Assembly: GCF_900142365.1 (NCBI RefSeq)
Contig: NZ_FRAP01000002.1
Location: 248,001-312,000 of the forward strand
DNA: 64,000 bases
DNA from: Pseudonocardia thermophila
Lineage (GTDB): Bacteria > Actinomycetota > Actinomycetes > Mycobacteriales > Pseudonocardiaceae
Direction of reading: 5' to 3'
The notes under the pieces were generated by a model. That model saw only the letters and a program-made list of their open reading frames with translations. It was not told the origin of the DNA and did no database searches. Both the position numbers and the translations under genes were made by a program. How positions within the stretch are numbered: the first letter of the stretch is position 1; the number at the start of each line of letters is the position of its first letter. Shown here piece by piece: positions 33,022 to 44,465 of this stretch.

Positions 33022-34092
33022 TCAACTCGTCCCGACGAACTGCGCGACCGGTTCCGCCCCGGTGCCGCAGCGCACCGTCTGCGCCACCGGGCGGCGTCCA
33101 CCGGGCGGGCGCACGAGCGCGCACTCGCCCGTGCTCTCGCTGGCGATCATCCGGCCGGTGGTCCGCCAGCGCTGCGCCGCGTCGCCGGACCGGCAGGGCT
33201 GCACCGCCAGTCCTTGCCCGGCGAGCGCGGTGAGGCAGGCACCGTCGCGGACCAGCTGCCCGGCGTCGGTGCGGGTCCAGATCTGCTCGGGGCGGTCCCG
33301 CAGGCACGAACCCGAATCCAGCGCCGGACCCGTGGCGCTCAGGCACGTGCCGAAGCCGTCGATGACGCGGCCGCGGACGCCTCGCGGTTGCGCAGGCGCG
33401 GGCGTCGGCTCCGGGCCCGGTCCCGGCACGGGCTGCGGTGCCGGTTGCTGCGGTCTCGAATGCTTCGGTGCTGAATTCCTCGGTGCTGAATTCCTCGGTG
33501 CTGAATTCCTCGGTGCCGCTCTCGGTACCGCTTCAGGGGCCGGTTCGGGTGCGGGCCGGGGCGCCGAGGAGGGGGAAGGCGACGGCTGCGGGACGAGCGG
33601 CTCCGCGGAGGGGGCCTCCGTCGGCCCCGGCAGCGGTGTCGGCGACGGCGGGACGGCGCTGGTCGTGCGCGGGCCGACCGGCAGCGGTGTCGGTCCCCGG
33701 CCGGGCGGCGCGGTCGCGAGCGGCTGCTCGGCGGCCCGCGGCTGCGTACCGATCACCAGCGCCGAGCCGGCGGCCAGCACCACGGCCGCGGCGAGCAGGG
33801 CCAGGAGCGGGCCGCGCCGGCGGCGCGCCGCCGGGGGCGGCGTGAGGTCCTCGACGACCGACCGGTCCGGCCGGGCGATGTACCGCGCGGACCAGCGCGA
33901 CGCCGTGTCGATCAGATCGATCCCGATCGGTGCGCCGAGCCGCTGCGCGGCGCGGCCGACCTCGCCGAAGCCGACGTCGACGGCGGCCTGCCAGCCGCCG
34001 TCCACGTCCAGCTCGACGCCGTCCAGCGTGACCCTGGCGTCCGCGCTGATGACGATCCGGCTGCGGCGGGCCGGGTGATCGGGGACGGTCAC
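33022..34092 (-). CDS. Membrane-anchored ricin-type beta-trefoil lectin-like protein
   Basis: A 356-residue protein in three parts: a cytoplasmic N-terminal domain (about 1-85), one membrane helix (LLALLAAAVVLAAGSALVIG, about 95-115), and an extracytoplasmic Pro/Ser/Thr-rich stalk followed by a trefoil of about 120 residues with Cys pairs and QIW, AQRW motifs. Lectins of this type bind galactosyl or other glycans. The stalk contains three repeats of APRNS encoded by the 15-bp tandem repeat at 33466-33510. GTG 34092 is chosen; a longer frame upstream is a shadow of the NADH dehydrogenase gene. Confidence 0.72.
   Translation of the reverse strand: MTVPDHPARRSRIVISADARVTLDGVELDVDGGWQAAVDVGFGEVGRAAQRLGAPIGIDLIDTASRWSARYIARPDRSVVEDLTPPPAARRRRGPLLALLAAAVVLAAGSALVIGTQPRAAEQPLATAPPGRGPTPLPVGPRTTSAVPPSPTPLPGPTEAPSAEPLVPQPSPSPSSAPRPAPEPAPEAVPRAAPRNSAPRNSAPRNSAPKHSRPQQPAPQPVPGPGPEPTPAPAQPRGVRGRVIDGFGTCLSATGPALDSGSCLRDRPEQIWTRTDAGQLVRDGACLTALAGQGLAVQPCRSGDAAQRWRTTGRMIASESTGECALVRPPGGRRPVAQTVRCGTGAEPVAQFVGTS
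33466..33510 (-). repeat. Three perfect 15-bp tandem repeats
   Basis: CGGTGCTGAATTCCT is repeated three times without change at 33466, 33481 and 33496, encoding RNSAP/APRNS units in the lectin-like stalk. Each carries a GAATTC site. Slippage could alter the stalk length without changing frame. Confidence 0.9.
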
Positions 34093-34142
34093 CGGCGCAG
34101 CGTGGCACGCCTGCCGGGTTCGCCGTGGACGTTCCGGAGAAC

Positions 34143-35483
34143 TCAGCAGTCCCGCGCAGCACCGGCCGTCCGGGGCAGCTCCGGCGAGGCCGTGTCGAGC
34201 GGGACGGATGCCGCGCGCACCAGGTCCAGGTGCACCGCCTGGCGGCGCAGCACCGCGTCGAGGACCCAGTCGGCGGCGGTGCGCAGCCGGTTGCCGGGCA
34301 TGGAGAGCAGGTGGTAGCCGCGGGTCACGATCTTCGCCGGCAGCCCGGACAGCGGGATCCGCAGCGGGTTCGCGGCCGCATCCGCTCCGCCGAGGTCGAC
34401 GACGAACCCCAGGTCGTGGTGCTTGTACCGGCGCAGGCGGTCGCGGCCGAGCGACGCGACGACGTTCCGGCCGGCGAGCATGCCCTGCCGCTGGGCGTGC
34501 TGCGCGGTCATCGCGGTCACTTCGCCGGGCCGGGTCAGGTCCGGCACGGCGGCGGCGTCGCCCGCAGCGAACACGTCCGGGTGCCCGGGCACGGACAGAT
34601 CCGGATCGACGACGAGCCTGCCCTTCGCGGTCTCCAGGCCGAGGCTCTCGATCAGTGGGTCGGGCCGGACACCGACGCACCAGATCAGCGACCGGGTCGG
34701 GACGTGCCCTCCGCCGTCGGTCAGCTCGACGCCGTCGTGCGTTGCCTCCTGCACCGACCGGCCCATGCAGACCTCGACGCCGCGCTCGCGCAGCACGGTG
34801 TCGGCGGTCCGGGCGAGCCGTTCGTCGAGACCGGGCAGCACCCGCGGGGCGACGTCGAGCAGGATCCAGCGCAACCGCTGGTCGCGCAGCTGTGGCAGGC
34901 CGCGGGCCAGCGCGGCGGTGAACGCCGGACCCTGCGCGGCGACCTCGGTGCCGGTGTAGCCCGCGCCGACGACGACGAACGTGCAGCGGGCCGCCCGCTC
35001 CTGCGGGTCGGTCGCGGTGGCGGCCAGCTCGACCTGCCGCGTGATGTGATCGCGCAGGTACAGCGCCTCGGGCAGGCCGCGGAACCCGTGGGCGTGCTCG
35101 GTCACGCCCGGCACGGGCAGGAGCTTGTTGACGCTGCCCGCCGCGAGCACGAGCCGGTCGTAGTCCAGCTCGCCGCGGCACCCCTCGGGATCGACGTAGC
35201 CGATCCGGCGTTCGGCGACGTCGATCGCGTCGACCGTGCCCAGCACCAGCTCGACGCCGCGCAGCGCGGCCGGCAGCGGTACCGCGATCCGCCGTGGATC
35301 GAGGATGCCGACCGCGACCTCGGGCAGCAGCGGCAGGTAGAGGAAGTAGTTCGTGGGGTTGACGATCGTGACCCGGCCGTTCCGGCCGAGTCGCCGGCGC
35401 GCGGCGCGGGCAGCGTGGAAGCCGGCGAAACCGCCGCCCACGACGACGACGTGGGGGAAGGGCGCGGTGTCGGTGCTCGTCAT
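34143..35483 (-). CDS. Type II NADH dehydrogenase (NAD(P)/FAD-dependent oxidoreductase)
   Basis: A 446-residue single-subunit NADH:quinone oxidoreductase of the NDH-2 type. The FAD Rossmann motif is VVVVGGGFAGFHAARAA (residues about 12-28), the NAD motif FVVVGAGYTGTEVAAQ, and the second FAD segment PDVFAAGDAAAVPD. The quinone-site AQHAQRQG motif is present. It oxidises NADH without pumping protons and docks to the membrane through its C-terminus. ATG 35483 is in normal context. No respiratory operon genes flank it. Confidence 0.88.
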   Translation of the reverse strand: MTSTDTAPFPHVVVVGGGFAGFHAARAARRRLGRNGRVTIVNPTNYFLYLPLLPEVAVGILDPRRIAVPLPAALRGVELVLGTVDAIDVAERRIGYVDPEGCRGELDYDRLVLAAGSVNKLLPVPGVTEHAHGFRGLPEALYLRDHITRQVELAATATDPQERAARCTFVVVGAGYTGTEVAAQGPAFTAALARGLPQLRDQRLRWILLDVAPRVLPGLDERLARTADTVLRERGVEVCMGRSVQEATHDGVELTDGGGHVPTRSLIWCVGVRPDPLIESLGLETAKGRLVVDPDLSVPGHPDVFAAGDAAAVPDLTRPGEVTAMTAQHAQRQGMLAGRNVVASLGRDRLRRYKHHDLGFVVDLGGADAAANPLRIPLSGLPAKIVTRGYHLLSMPGNRLRTAADWVLDAVLRRQAVHLDLVRAASVPLDTASPELPRTAGAARDC

Positions 35484-35536
35484 CCAGGCTGCCTACCCGG
35501 CGGCCGGCCCTCCCACGCCTGGGACCGCCAGCCGGG

Positions 35537-35854
35537 TCAGGCCCATGTCCAGCCGGTCGGGGGTACGCCGTCGTCCGCTGGAAGCGCGTGGTGCAGCACC
35601 GCGATGGCGCCCCAGCTCGTCGCCGCCACCAGGCAGCCGACGAAGACCAGCAGGAGGTTCATCGCCAGCACCCCCACCACGGCCGCGAGGAACCCGACTC
35701 CGATCCCGGCGCCGGCGAGGACCGTCCACCTCCGCCTGCGGGCCCGGGCGGCGTCCTCCAGCGGCTCGGCGAGCTTCCGGCAGAACTCGGGGTCCTCGTG
35801 CTCCATGTGCGCGGCGATCTCCTCCAGCGCGCGCCGCTCACGCTCGCTCAGCAT
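35537..35854 (-). CDS. DUF3040 membrane protein
   Basis: A 105-residue actinobacterial membrane protein. MLSERERRALEEIAAHMEHEDPEF at the N-terminus is the DUF3040 signature, followed by two adjacent helices (GAGIGVGFLAAVVGVLAM and LLLVFVGCLVAATSWG). ATG at 35854 has AGGGGAGGA just upstream, so the longer frame to 35962 is not used. Function unknown; the family is widespread and often near division or stress genes. It is the minus-strand neighbour of the NADH dehydrogenase. Confidence 0.88.
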   Translation of the reverse strand: MLSERERRALEEIAAHMEHEDPEFCRKLAEPLEDAARARRRRWTVLAGAGIGVGFLAAVVGVLAMNLLLVFVGCLVAATSWGAIAVLHHALPADDGVPPTGWTWA

Positions 35855-35986
35855 CGTGGTCCTCCCCTGGTGCCGTCCCCCGATCTGCCCCGGGAGTGCC
35901 CGCTGCGGCGGGGGCTCAACCGCCCCGGCGGGTGACGGGGCGGTCCGGGCGCGCACGTGCATCTTCGCGCCTCCCGGCCCGCAGGG

Positions 35987-38695
<2,709 letters not shown>

Positions 38696-38824
38696 CCGGA
38701 CCTCCTGGGTCTGACCGGTAGAGATGCTGGACGGTAAGGGCATCTTCGCCGCGCCGGGACCAGCCGGACGGTCCTTATCGATCCCGAGAACGTGGGAGTA
38801 CCGGCCACGTCACACGGATCGGGG

Positions 38825-38895
38825 CCGTTGCGGGAACCTCTTGCGAACCGTTGCGCGGACCGTTCTGCGAACGTGTGTGTGAACGCTTGTGTGAA
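38825..38895 (+). repeat. Six degenerate 11-12-bp direct repeats upstream of a small gene
   Basis: Units resembling CCGTTGCGGGAA recur at 38825, 38837, 38848, 38860, 38872 and 38884, ending with CGTGTGTGTGAA and CGCTTGTGTGAA. All six end GAA or GGA. The array fills the space between ppdK and the small gene, and is spaced close to one helical turn. Confidence 0.6.
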
Positions 38896-38952
38896 CGCTG
38901 TGCAGCGATCGACGCGCCGGGCGGCGGAGATCGTTGCGCGATCGCCCGCGAT

Positions 38953-39249
38953 GTGCATCATGAGCAGATGCTGTTCAGGGCAGGCAGCTCTCACCTGGGC
39001 TTTGTCGCAGGGCGTTACCGCAACGGTGCGTTCAGTGACCGCTACACGGACGTGCTGCGCTGTGCGGAGCGCACCTTCACCGCCTACGCACCGGCGTGTT
39101 CGTGCGGCTGGCGCGGACCGCTGTTCCCGGCCACCGACGCCGGGCATCTCCGATGCCGTCGCGTGCTGGTCCACCAGCACCTCGCCCAGGTGACCAAGGA
39201 GTGCACACCCCGGCCGCGGCCGGCGCGCCGCCGGGTGGCCGTCGCCTAG
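38953..39249 (+). CDS. Small hypothetical protein with CSCGW cysteine motif
   Basis: A protein of about 98 residues beginning HHEQMLFRAGSSHLGFVAGRYRNG and containing YAPACSCGWRGPLFPATDAGHLRCRRVLVHQHL, which looks like a conserved actinobacterial small protein with a cysteine pair and histidines possibly binding metal. The start is uncertain: GTG 38953 or ATG 38968. Its TAG stop overlaps the TAG of the convergent gene at CTAG (39246-39249). No function is known to me. Upstream lies the 12-bp repeat array. Confidence 0.55.
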   Translation: MHHEQMLFRAGSSHLGFVAGRYRNGAFSDRYTDVLRCAERTFTAYAPACSCGWRGPLFPATDAGHLRCRRVLVHQHLAQVTKECTPRPRPARRRVAVA

Positions 39250-39950
39250 GCAGGCACGCTGCCGAGCACGACCACATCCGGCTCGCCGCGCGGCACCGGC
39301 ACCTCACGCACCTCGACGTCCACGAGCTGTTCGCCCAGCAGCCCCACCAACCCGTCGGCCCGGTGCGCGCTCCAGAACGCCAGCACCCCGCCGGGAGCGA
39401 GGACACGCAGCGCCGCCGCGACCCCCGGCGGGTCGTAGAGCCGGGCGTTCGCCGGTACGACGACCCAGTCCGGGCCGTTGTCGACGTCGAGGCAGACCGC
39501 GTCGAACTCGCCCGGCTCCGCTTCGGCCAGCACGTCCGCGACGTCGGCGACGTGGACGGTCACCCGCGGATCCGCGAGCGCGTCGCCGTGGTGGACGGCC
39601 AGCGGGCCCCGGTTCCAGCGCACCACAGCCGGCTCCACCTCGACGACGTGCACCTCCCGCACCCGCGGCTCGGCCAGAGCAGCGGTCAGCGAGAACCCCA
39701 CGCCGAGCCCGCCGAGCAGCAACCGCCCGCGCTCCGGCATCCGCGCGGCCGCGGCGGTGACGAGCAGGCGCTCGGACCGGCCGTCGGAGGTGTCCATGAG
39801 GAACACCCCGTTCGCGATGATCTCGTGGTGCGGACCGCGGCGGCGGAGGACGAGCTCGCCGTTGGCACCGGGAACTCGCTCGAGTTCATCGGGCCCGGCT
39901 GCTTCGTCACCGAGCGCGGTGGTTGCGTCGAAGGGCTGCACCGCGCTCAT
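39246..39950 (-). CDS. Spermidine-synthase-like SAM-fold protein
   Basis: A 234-residue Rossmann-fold protein resembling spermidine synthases without their membrane or N-terminal extension. The SAM-type motif is LLLGGLGVGFSLTAAL, followed by VHVVEVEPAVVRW and the acidic CLDVDNGPDW loop where synthases bind aminopropyl donors. The N-terminal strand pair (GELVLRRRGPHHEIIANGVFLMD) fits the family. Many such actinobacterial proteins are methyltransferase-like with no proven polyamine role. It converges on the small gene and shares its stop codon bases. Confidence 0.75.
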   Translation of the reverse strand: MSAVQPFDATTALGDEAAGPDELERVPGANGELVLRRRGPHHEIIANGVFLMDTSDGRSERLLVTAAAARMPERGRLLLGGLGVGFSLTAALAEPRVREVHVVEVEPAVVRWNRGPLAVHHGDALADPRVTVHVADVADVLAEAEPGEFDAVCLDVDNGPDWVVVPANARLYDPPGVAAALRVLAPGGVLAFWSAHRADGLVGLLGEQLVDVEVREVPVPRGEPDVVVLGSVPA

Positions 39951-40267
39951 CCTGCGCCCGTGGGGAGCTGCCGGGAAGCGGGTTTCCCGTCGTGCAGCGG
40001 CAGCGGCGGCGTCTTCCTGCAGAGCCTGGGTGGATCACGCCGCGTGCTAACAACACCCCGGTAATCGTCGATGTCACCTGTACCGGTGTCGGGAGGACGC
40101 CGGGGTGGGCACGGCAGCGCCCGGCCAGGGCACGGGCGGGCGCTGCCGCTACGCGGTACGGGAGGGTGTACCGCGCTCCTGCTCACTCCCCGTGCACCGC
40201 CTCGGCGTTACGTGCGGATTGCGTGTCCCGTCCGAAGTTCCACGAAGTTCCACGATGTGTACCGCCG
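39951..40267. other. 317-base intergenic region
   Basis: No gene is seen. A 10-bp tandem repeat GAAGTTCCAC is present twice at 40234-40253. CTGTACCGGTGTCGG and GTACGCGGTACGG contain short dyads that might serve the minus-strand spermidine-synthase-like gene as a promoter. The right end is the tail of the hydrolase operon. Confidence 0.4.
40234..40253 (+). repeat. Two perfect 10-bp tandem repeats
   Basis: GAAGTTCCAC occurs twice in tandem, 15 bases before the end of the GH63 gene on the other strand. No role is evident. Confidence 0.7.
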
Positions 40268-41611
40268 TCAGGCGGAACCGAGCCATTCCAGCGCCGCAGC
40301 AGCCGTCCACGACTGGGCGCGGCTGCCCAGCGGGGCACCGGTGAACGGCTCGTAGTACTCGGCGAAGGTCAGATCGGACAGCTGGTCCAGCGACGCCCCG
40401 CGCAGCTCCTTGGCGAGCACGAGATCACCGTCGCGGGTGGCCGCCCAGGCGAACAGCACCATGAGGAACGGCCACACCGGGCCGCGCCAGTACGTGCACG
40501 GGCGGAAGTCGGGGCTGGCCGGGGACGTCGACGACGGCAGCGGGTGAGCGAGGCCGGGGTGGCCCATCCAGCGGCGGCCGCGGATGATCCGGCTCTGCCG
40601 GGCGAGCAGGTCCGGGAACCCGCCGCTGATGAGCGGGGCGAACCCGGCGATCGTCTCCTTGGCGATCCACTTGCCGGTCAGCACGTCCTGGTCGCGGGCG
40701 AGCCCGGTGATCGGGTCGATCGTCGAGGTGACGCCGGCGCGGAACCGGCGGGCCAGCGCGCGCAGCTCCGCGGCCTCGGGCAGCCGGCCCAGCTCCTCAC
40801 CGATTCCGGCGAGCACATCGCTCGCGGCCGCGAGGATCGCGGAGAAGAACACGTCACGGACGCGGAACGCGGCGATCGGCAGGATCGCGGCGTCGTCGTA
40901 GCCGACGGAGCGCTTCTGCTCCAGCAGCCACAGGTAGCGCCGGTACTCGTCGTCGCTGGGCCGCTCGGCCAGATCGGCGACGTGCGCGGTGTCGCGGCGC
41001 TCGAACGGCGGCACCGGCCCGGGCACGACCCGTGAGTACGGGCCGTCCCAGCGCGGGGAGTTGTCGAATCCCGACTCCCAGCCGTGGTGGATCTCGACCA
41101 GCCCGACCCCCTCGGGATCGCGCGCCGTAGCCAGCCAGCGGTGCCAGGCGAGCCACCGGTCGAACGTCGCCGCCGCGAACTCCTCGGCGATCTGCTGGTC
41201 GTGCCCGCCGTTCTCCCGGCCCCGGTCGAGGATGTGCCGCAGCGCGATCGCGTGCACCGGCGGCTGCGTGATGCCGCTGGTCCACACGCCGTCGGGCATC
41301 GCGGGGGCACGGCCCCAGCGCTGCGGCCCGGGGAAGTAGTCGCCGCCCTGCGCGGCGAAGCGGATGTGCGGGATCATCCCGGTGCGCCACTGGGCCCCGA
41401 GGAGGGTGTCCAGTTCGGTCACCGCGCGGGGCACGTCGATGCGGGCGAGCCCGATCGCGACGAACGCAGCGTCCCAGCTCCACTGGTGCGGGTAGAGATC
41501 GGGGGCGGCGGCGGTCATCCCGCCGAGGTCGTTGCGGCGCAGGACGTCGATGGCAGCGCTGCGGATCTGGGCGTCGGTGACGGTGGCCGGGGCGGACGGT
41601 GCGGAGCTCAT
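40268..41611 (-). CDS. ggh: Glucosylglycerate hydrolase (GH63)
   Basis: Hydrolyses 2-O-glucosyl-glycerate, a mycobacterial and actinobacterial osmolyte or reserve, to glucose and glycerate. The 447-residue protein is full length and matches the characterised mycobacterial enzyme in blocks RRNDLGGMTAAAPDLYPHQWSWD, RTGMIPHI, SGITQPPVHAIA, HHGWESGFDNSPRWDGPYS, STSPASPDFRPCTYWRGPVWP and FAEYYEPFTGAPLGS. The catalytic acids are expected in the DNSPRWD and EYYEPF segments. It is the last gene of a sugar-uptake operon, overlapping the ATPase gene by four bases (ATGA), so the transporter probably imports glucosylglycerate. Confidence 0.92.
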   Translation of the reverse strand: MSSAPSAPATVTDAQIRSAAIDVLRRNDLGGMTAAAPDLYPHQWSWDAAFVAIGLARIDVPRAVTELDTLLGAQWRTGMIPHIRFAAQGGDYFPGPQRWGRAPAMPDGVWTSGITQPPVHAIALRHILDRGRENGGHDQQIAEEFAAATFDRWLAWHRWLATARDPEGVGLVEIHHGWESGFDNSPRWDGPYSRVVPGPVPPFERRDTAHVADLAERPSDDEYRRYLWLLEQKRSVGYDDAAILPIAAFRVRDVFFSAILAAASDVLAGIGEELGRLPEAAELRALARRFRAGVTSTIDPITGLARDQDVLTGKWIAKETIAGFAPLISGGFPDLLARQSRIIRGRRWMGHPGLAHPLPSSTSPASPDFRPCTYWRGPVWPFLMVLFAWAATRDGDLVLAKELRGASLDQLSDLTFAEYYEPFTGAPLGSRAQSWTAAAALEWLGSA

Positions 41612-42699
41612 GGTTCGAGTGCCAACTGCGTTTCTGCGTCGTAGTAGCGGAGCGCGTCCGGCGCCAGGTCGAGCCGGACGGTGTCACCGGGGCGGGCCCG
41701 GAACGTGGGTGGGGCCGAGACCTTGAGGACGGCCGGGCCGGGGCCGGCGCCGACGCTGGTGGTCAGCAGGACCGCGGACCCGGTGGGTTCGACGACGTCG
41801 ACGCGGGCCTCGATCCCGTTGGTGCCGTCGGTGTCGTTGATGCCGCTGATGCCGATGTGCTCGGCGCGCACGCCCACCACCAGGTCGCCGGAGTGGCCCT
41901 GCAGGTGGGCGGGTGCGGGCCGGGCGTGGCCGGCGACCGACAGCTGCCCGTCGTGCACGGTGGCGGGCAGGAAGTTCATCGGGGGCGAGCCGAGGAAGCC
42001 GCCGACAAACGTGTCGGCCGGCCGGTCGTAGACCTCGAGCGGATCGCCGAGCTGCACGATCCGCCCCGTGCGCATCACCGCCACCCGGTCGCCGAGGGAG
42101 AGCGCCTCGCCCTGGTCGTGCGTGACGTAGACGGTGGTGGTGCCCAGGTCCTGCACGATCTTCTTCAGCTCGGCGCGGAACGACAGCCGCAGCAGCGCGT
42201 CGAGGTTGGACAGCGGCTCGTCCATGAGCAGCACGTCGGCGTCCATGACGATGGCGCGCGCGACCGCCACGCGCTGGCGCTGGCCGCCGGAGAGCTTGGC
42301 CGGGTAGCGGTCCAGGTACGGGGTGAGCTGCAGCAGCTCCGCCGCCCACGCGACCTTCTGCGCGATCTGGGCGGCCGGGACCTTGCGCATGGCCAGGCCG
42401 AAGCCGATGTTGGCGCGCACCGTGCGGTGCGGGAACACCGCGTACGACTGGAACACCATCGACAGGTTCCGGTCCTGCGGTGCCCGGTAGGTGACGTCCT
42501 CGCCGCCGATGGTGATCTTCCCGGCGTCCGGGAACTCCAGCCCGGCCAGCATGCGCAGCAGCGTGGTCTTGCCGCAGCCGGACGGGCCGAGCAGTACCAC
42601 GAACTCGCCGTCGGCCACGTCGAGGGACACGTCGTCGGTGGCCCGTTCGGTGCCGCCCGGGTACGTCTTGACCAGGCCCTCCATGCGGATCTCAGCCAT
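41608..42699 (-). CDS. ABC sugar-transporter ATP-binding protein (UgpC/MsmK type)
   Basis: A 363-residue ATPase of the carbohydrate-uptake-1 group. Walker A is GPSGCGKTTLLRML, the signature LSGGQRQRVAVARAI, Walker B VLLMDEPLSNLDA, and the switch His in VTHDQGEALSLGDR. Residues about 240-363 form the OB-type regulatory domain typical of MalK-like ATPases. ATG at 42699 follows the permease by 6 bases. It powers import by the two permeases upstream and may be shared with other sugar importers in the genome. Confidence 0.93.
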   Translation of the reverse strand: MAEIRMEGLVKTYPGGTERATDDVSLDVADGEFVVLLGPSGCGKTTLLRMLAGLEFPDAGKITIGGEDVTYRAPQDRNLSMVFQSYAVFPHRTVRANIGFGLAMRKVPAAQIAQKVAWAAELLQLTPYLDRYPAKLSGGQRQRVAVARAIVMDADVLLMDEPLSNLDALLRLSFRAELKKIVQDLGTTTVYVTHDQGEALSLGDRVAVMRTGRIVQLGDPLEVYDRPADTFVGGFLGSPPMNFLPATVHDGQLSVAGHARPAPAHLQGHSGDLVVGVRAEHIGISGINDTDGTNGIEARVDVVEPTGSAVLLTTSVGAGPGPAVLKVSAPPTFRARPGDTVRLDLAPDALRYYDAETQLALEP

Positions 42700-42705
42700 G
42701 CCCCA

Positions 42706-43599
42706 TCACCTGATCGTCGTCCCCCACATGTTGGTCAGCCAGCGGCGCATCACCGCGATGAACAGCAGCGCCGGCACCACCAGCGCGAACCCGCCGGCGA
42801 ACCGGTAGGCCAGCGGCGACTCGTTCAGCGACGTGAGCACCTGGGCGGGCAGCGTGCGGCGGTTGAGCGTGAGGATCGAGGCGCCCAGCACCTCGTTCCA
42901 GCTCAGCACGAACGTGAAGATCGACGCGGCGGCGATGCCGGGCAGCGCCATCGGTGCGACGACGTGCCGGAACGCCTGCGCCGGCGTGCAACCGAACACC
43001 CGCGCGGCCTCCTCCACGTCGACCGGCACCGACACGAACACGCTCGCGGTGATGAGGATCGTGGTGGGCAGCGCGAGCGCACCGTGCAGCAGGATCACCG
43101 CGTAGGTGGTGTCGTAGATCCCGGCGGACAGGAACAGCTGCGCCAGCGGCACCGACAGCACGACGATCGGCAGAGCCCGGGTGAACAGCAGGAACAGCTG
43201 GTAGGAGTCCTTGCCGCGGAACGCGTAGCGGGCCAGCGCGTACGCGGCGGGCACGCCGACGACGGTGGAGAGCACCAGCGCCCCGAACCCGACGATGAGC
43301 GAGTTGCCCAGCGACGCGAGGATCCCGGTGGAGGCGAGGAACCGGCCGATCGTCTCGGTGGACAGATCGGTGGGCAGGAGCGACAGCGGGAACCGGTCGA
43401 GCGCCGAACGCGACGTGAACGCGGCCAGCGCCACCAGGTAGAGCGGCAGGGCCATGAACAGCGTGACGGCGATGCAGCCGAGCTGGATCAGCGCGCGGTT
43501 GCGCCGGTGGCGGCGCAGCGGGGCGCGGTCGACGTCGGCCGGGCCGCTCGCGGTGGGCTCGGTGCCGGCCGGGACGCCGGTGTCGAGGGACTTCGTCAT
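42706..43599 (-). CDS. ABC sugar-transporter permease 2 (MalG type)
   Basis: A 297-residue inner-membrane permease with six expected helices. The cytoplasmic EAA loop is DVEEAARVFGCTPAQAFRHVVAPMALPG. ATG 43599 overlaps the stop of permease 1 as ATGA. The N-terminus is polar and basic (RRHRRNRALIQ) before the first helix. The closing segment (LTNMWGTTIR) is near normal. Partner of permease 1 in a heterodimer. Confidence 0.92.
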   Translation of the reverse strand: MTKSLDTGVPAGTEPTASGPADVDRAPLRRHRRNRALIQLGCIAVTLFMALPLYLVALAAFTSRSALDRFPLSLLPTDLSTETIGRFLASTGILASLGNSLIVGFGALVLSTVVGVPAAYALARYAFRGKDSYQLFLLFTRALPIVVLSVPLAQLFLSAGIYDTTYAVILLHGALALPTTILITASVFVSVPVDVEEAARVFGCTPAQAFRHVVAPMALPGIAAASIFTFVLSWNEVLGASILTLNRRTLPAQVLTSLNESPLAYRFAGGFALVVPALLFIAVMRRWLTNMWGTTIR

Positions 43600-44465
43600 G
43601 TCTGCGCCTGTCGGAGGGTGCGCAGGTAGATCACCGAGGTGAGCATCGACAGCAGGAGCACGACGAGCGCCAGCGCGGCGGCGACGTTCTCGTTCTGCAG
43701 GATCGTGTACCAGCGGTAGGTCTCCCCGACCAGCAGCGGGAAGTTCTGCCCGGTGAGCGCCTGGGCCACCGCGAAGGTCTGGAACGCCAGGATCGTGCGC
43801 AGGATCAGCGCCACCTGCAGGCTCGGCCGCAGCAGCGGCAGCAGGACGTGCCGCAGCCGCTGCCACGGGCCGGCTCCGAACACCGCGGCCGCCTCCTCGT
43901 AGTCCTTCGGGATGCCCTGCAGTCCAGCCACGACGATCACGAGCACCAGTGCCGTGGCCCGCCACAGCTCGGCGACCAGCACCGCGACGAACAGCGACAC
44001 CGGGTTGTCGAACGCCAGCCACGGGACGGGGGTCAGGCCCAGCCCGGCCAGCACGGAGTTGAGGTAGCCGCGGTCGGTGAGCACCGCGAGCCACACCAGC
44101 CCGGCCGCCAGGTCGGAGACGGCGAGCGGGATCGCCCACACGTAGAAGTAGAGGCCGCCGAACCGCGGGTTCGTCCGCAGCAGCAGCGCCATCGCGAGCG
44201 CCAGCGCGAACTGCAGGGGGATCAGCACCACGATCAGCAGCAGGGTGTTGCGGACCGACGGCCAGAAGTACGGGTCGGCGACCATGCGCTCGACGTGGGC
44301 GAGGGTGAACCCCTCCGGCCCGGCGAAGGCCTGCACGATGCCCGCGATCATCGGCCAGCCGAACAGCAGCGCCATGAGCAGCACCGACGGCCCGACCAGC
44401 CACACCACTGACGGGATCCGGGACGGGGCCGACCCCGTCGCCCGCCCTGCCGTCGGCCCGGGCAT
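43596..44465 (-). CDS. ABC sugar-transporter permease 1 (MalF type)
   Basis: A 289-residue permease. The EAA loop reads DYEEAAAVFGAGPWQRLRHVLLPLLRP; the first helix is SVVWLVGPSVLLMALLFGWPMI. Family blocks FFGGLYFYVWAIPLAVSDL-like GGLYFYVWAIPLAVSD are seen. ATG 44465 shares one base with the stop of the binding-protein gene, so it is translationally coupled. It functions with permease 2 and the ATPase. Confidence 0.92.
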   Translation of the reverse strand: MPGPTAGRATGSAPSRIPSVVWLVGPSVLLMALLFGWPMIAGIVQAFAGPEGFTLAHVERMVADPYFWPSVRNTLLLIVVLIPLQFALALAMALLLRTNPRFGGLYFYVWAIPLAVSDLAAGLVWLAVLTDRGYLNSVLAGLGLTPVPWLAFDNPVSLFVAVLVAELWRATALVLVIVVAGLQGIPKDYEEAAAVFGAGPWQRLRHVLLPLLRPSLQVALILRTILAFQTFAVAQALTGQNFPLLVGETYRWYTILQNENVAAALALVVLLLSMLTSVIYLRTLRQAQT

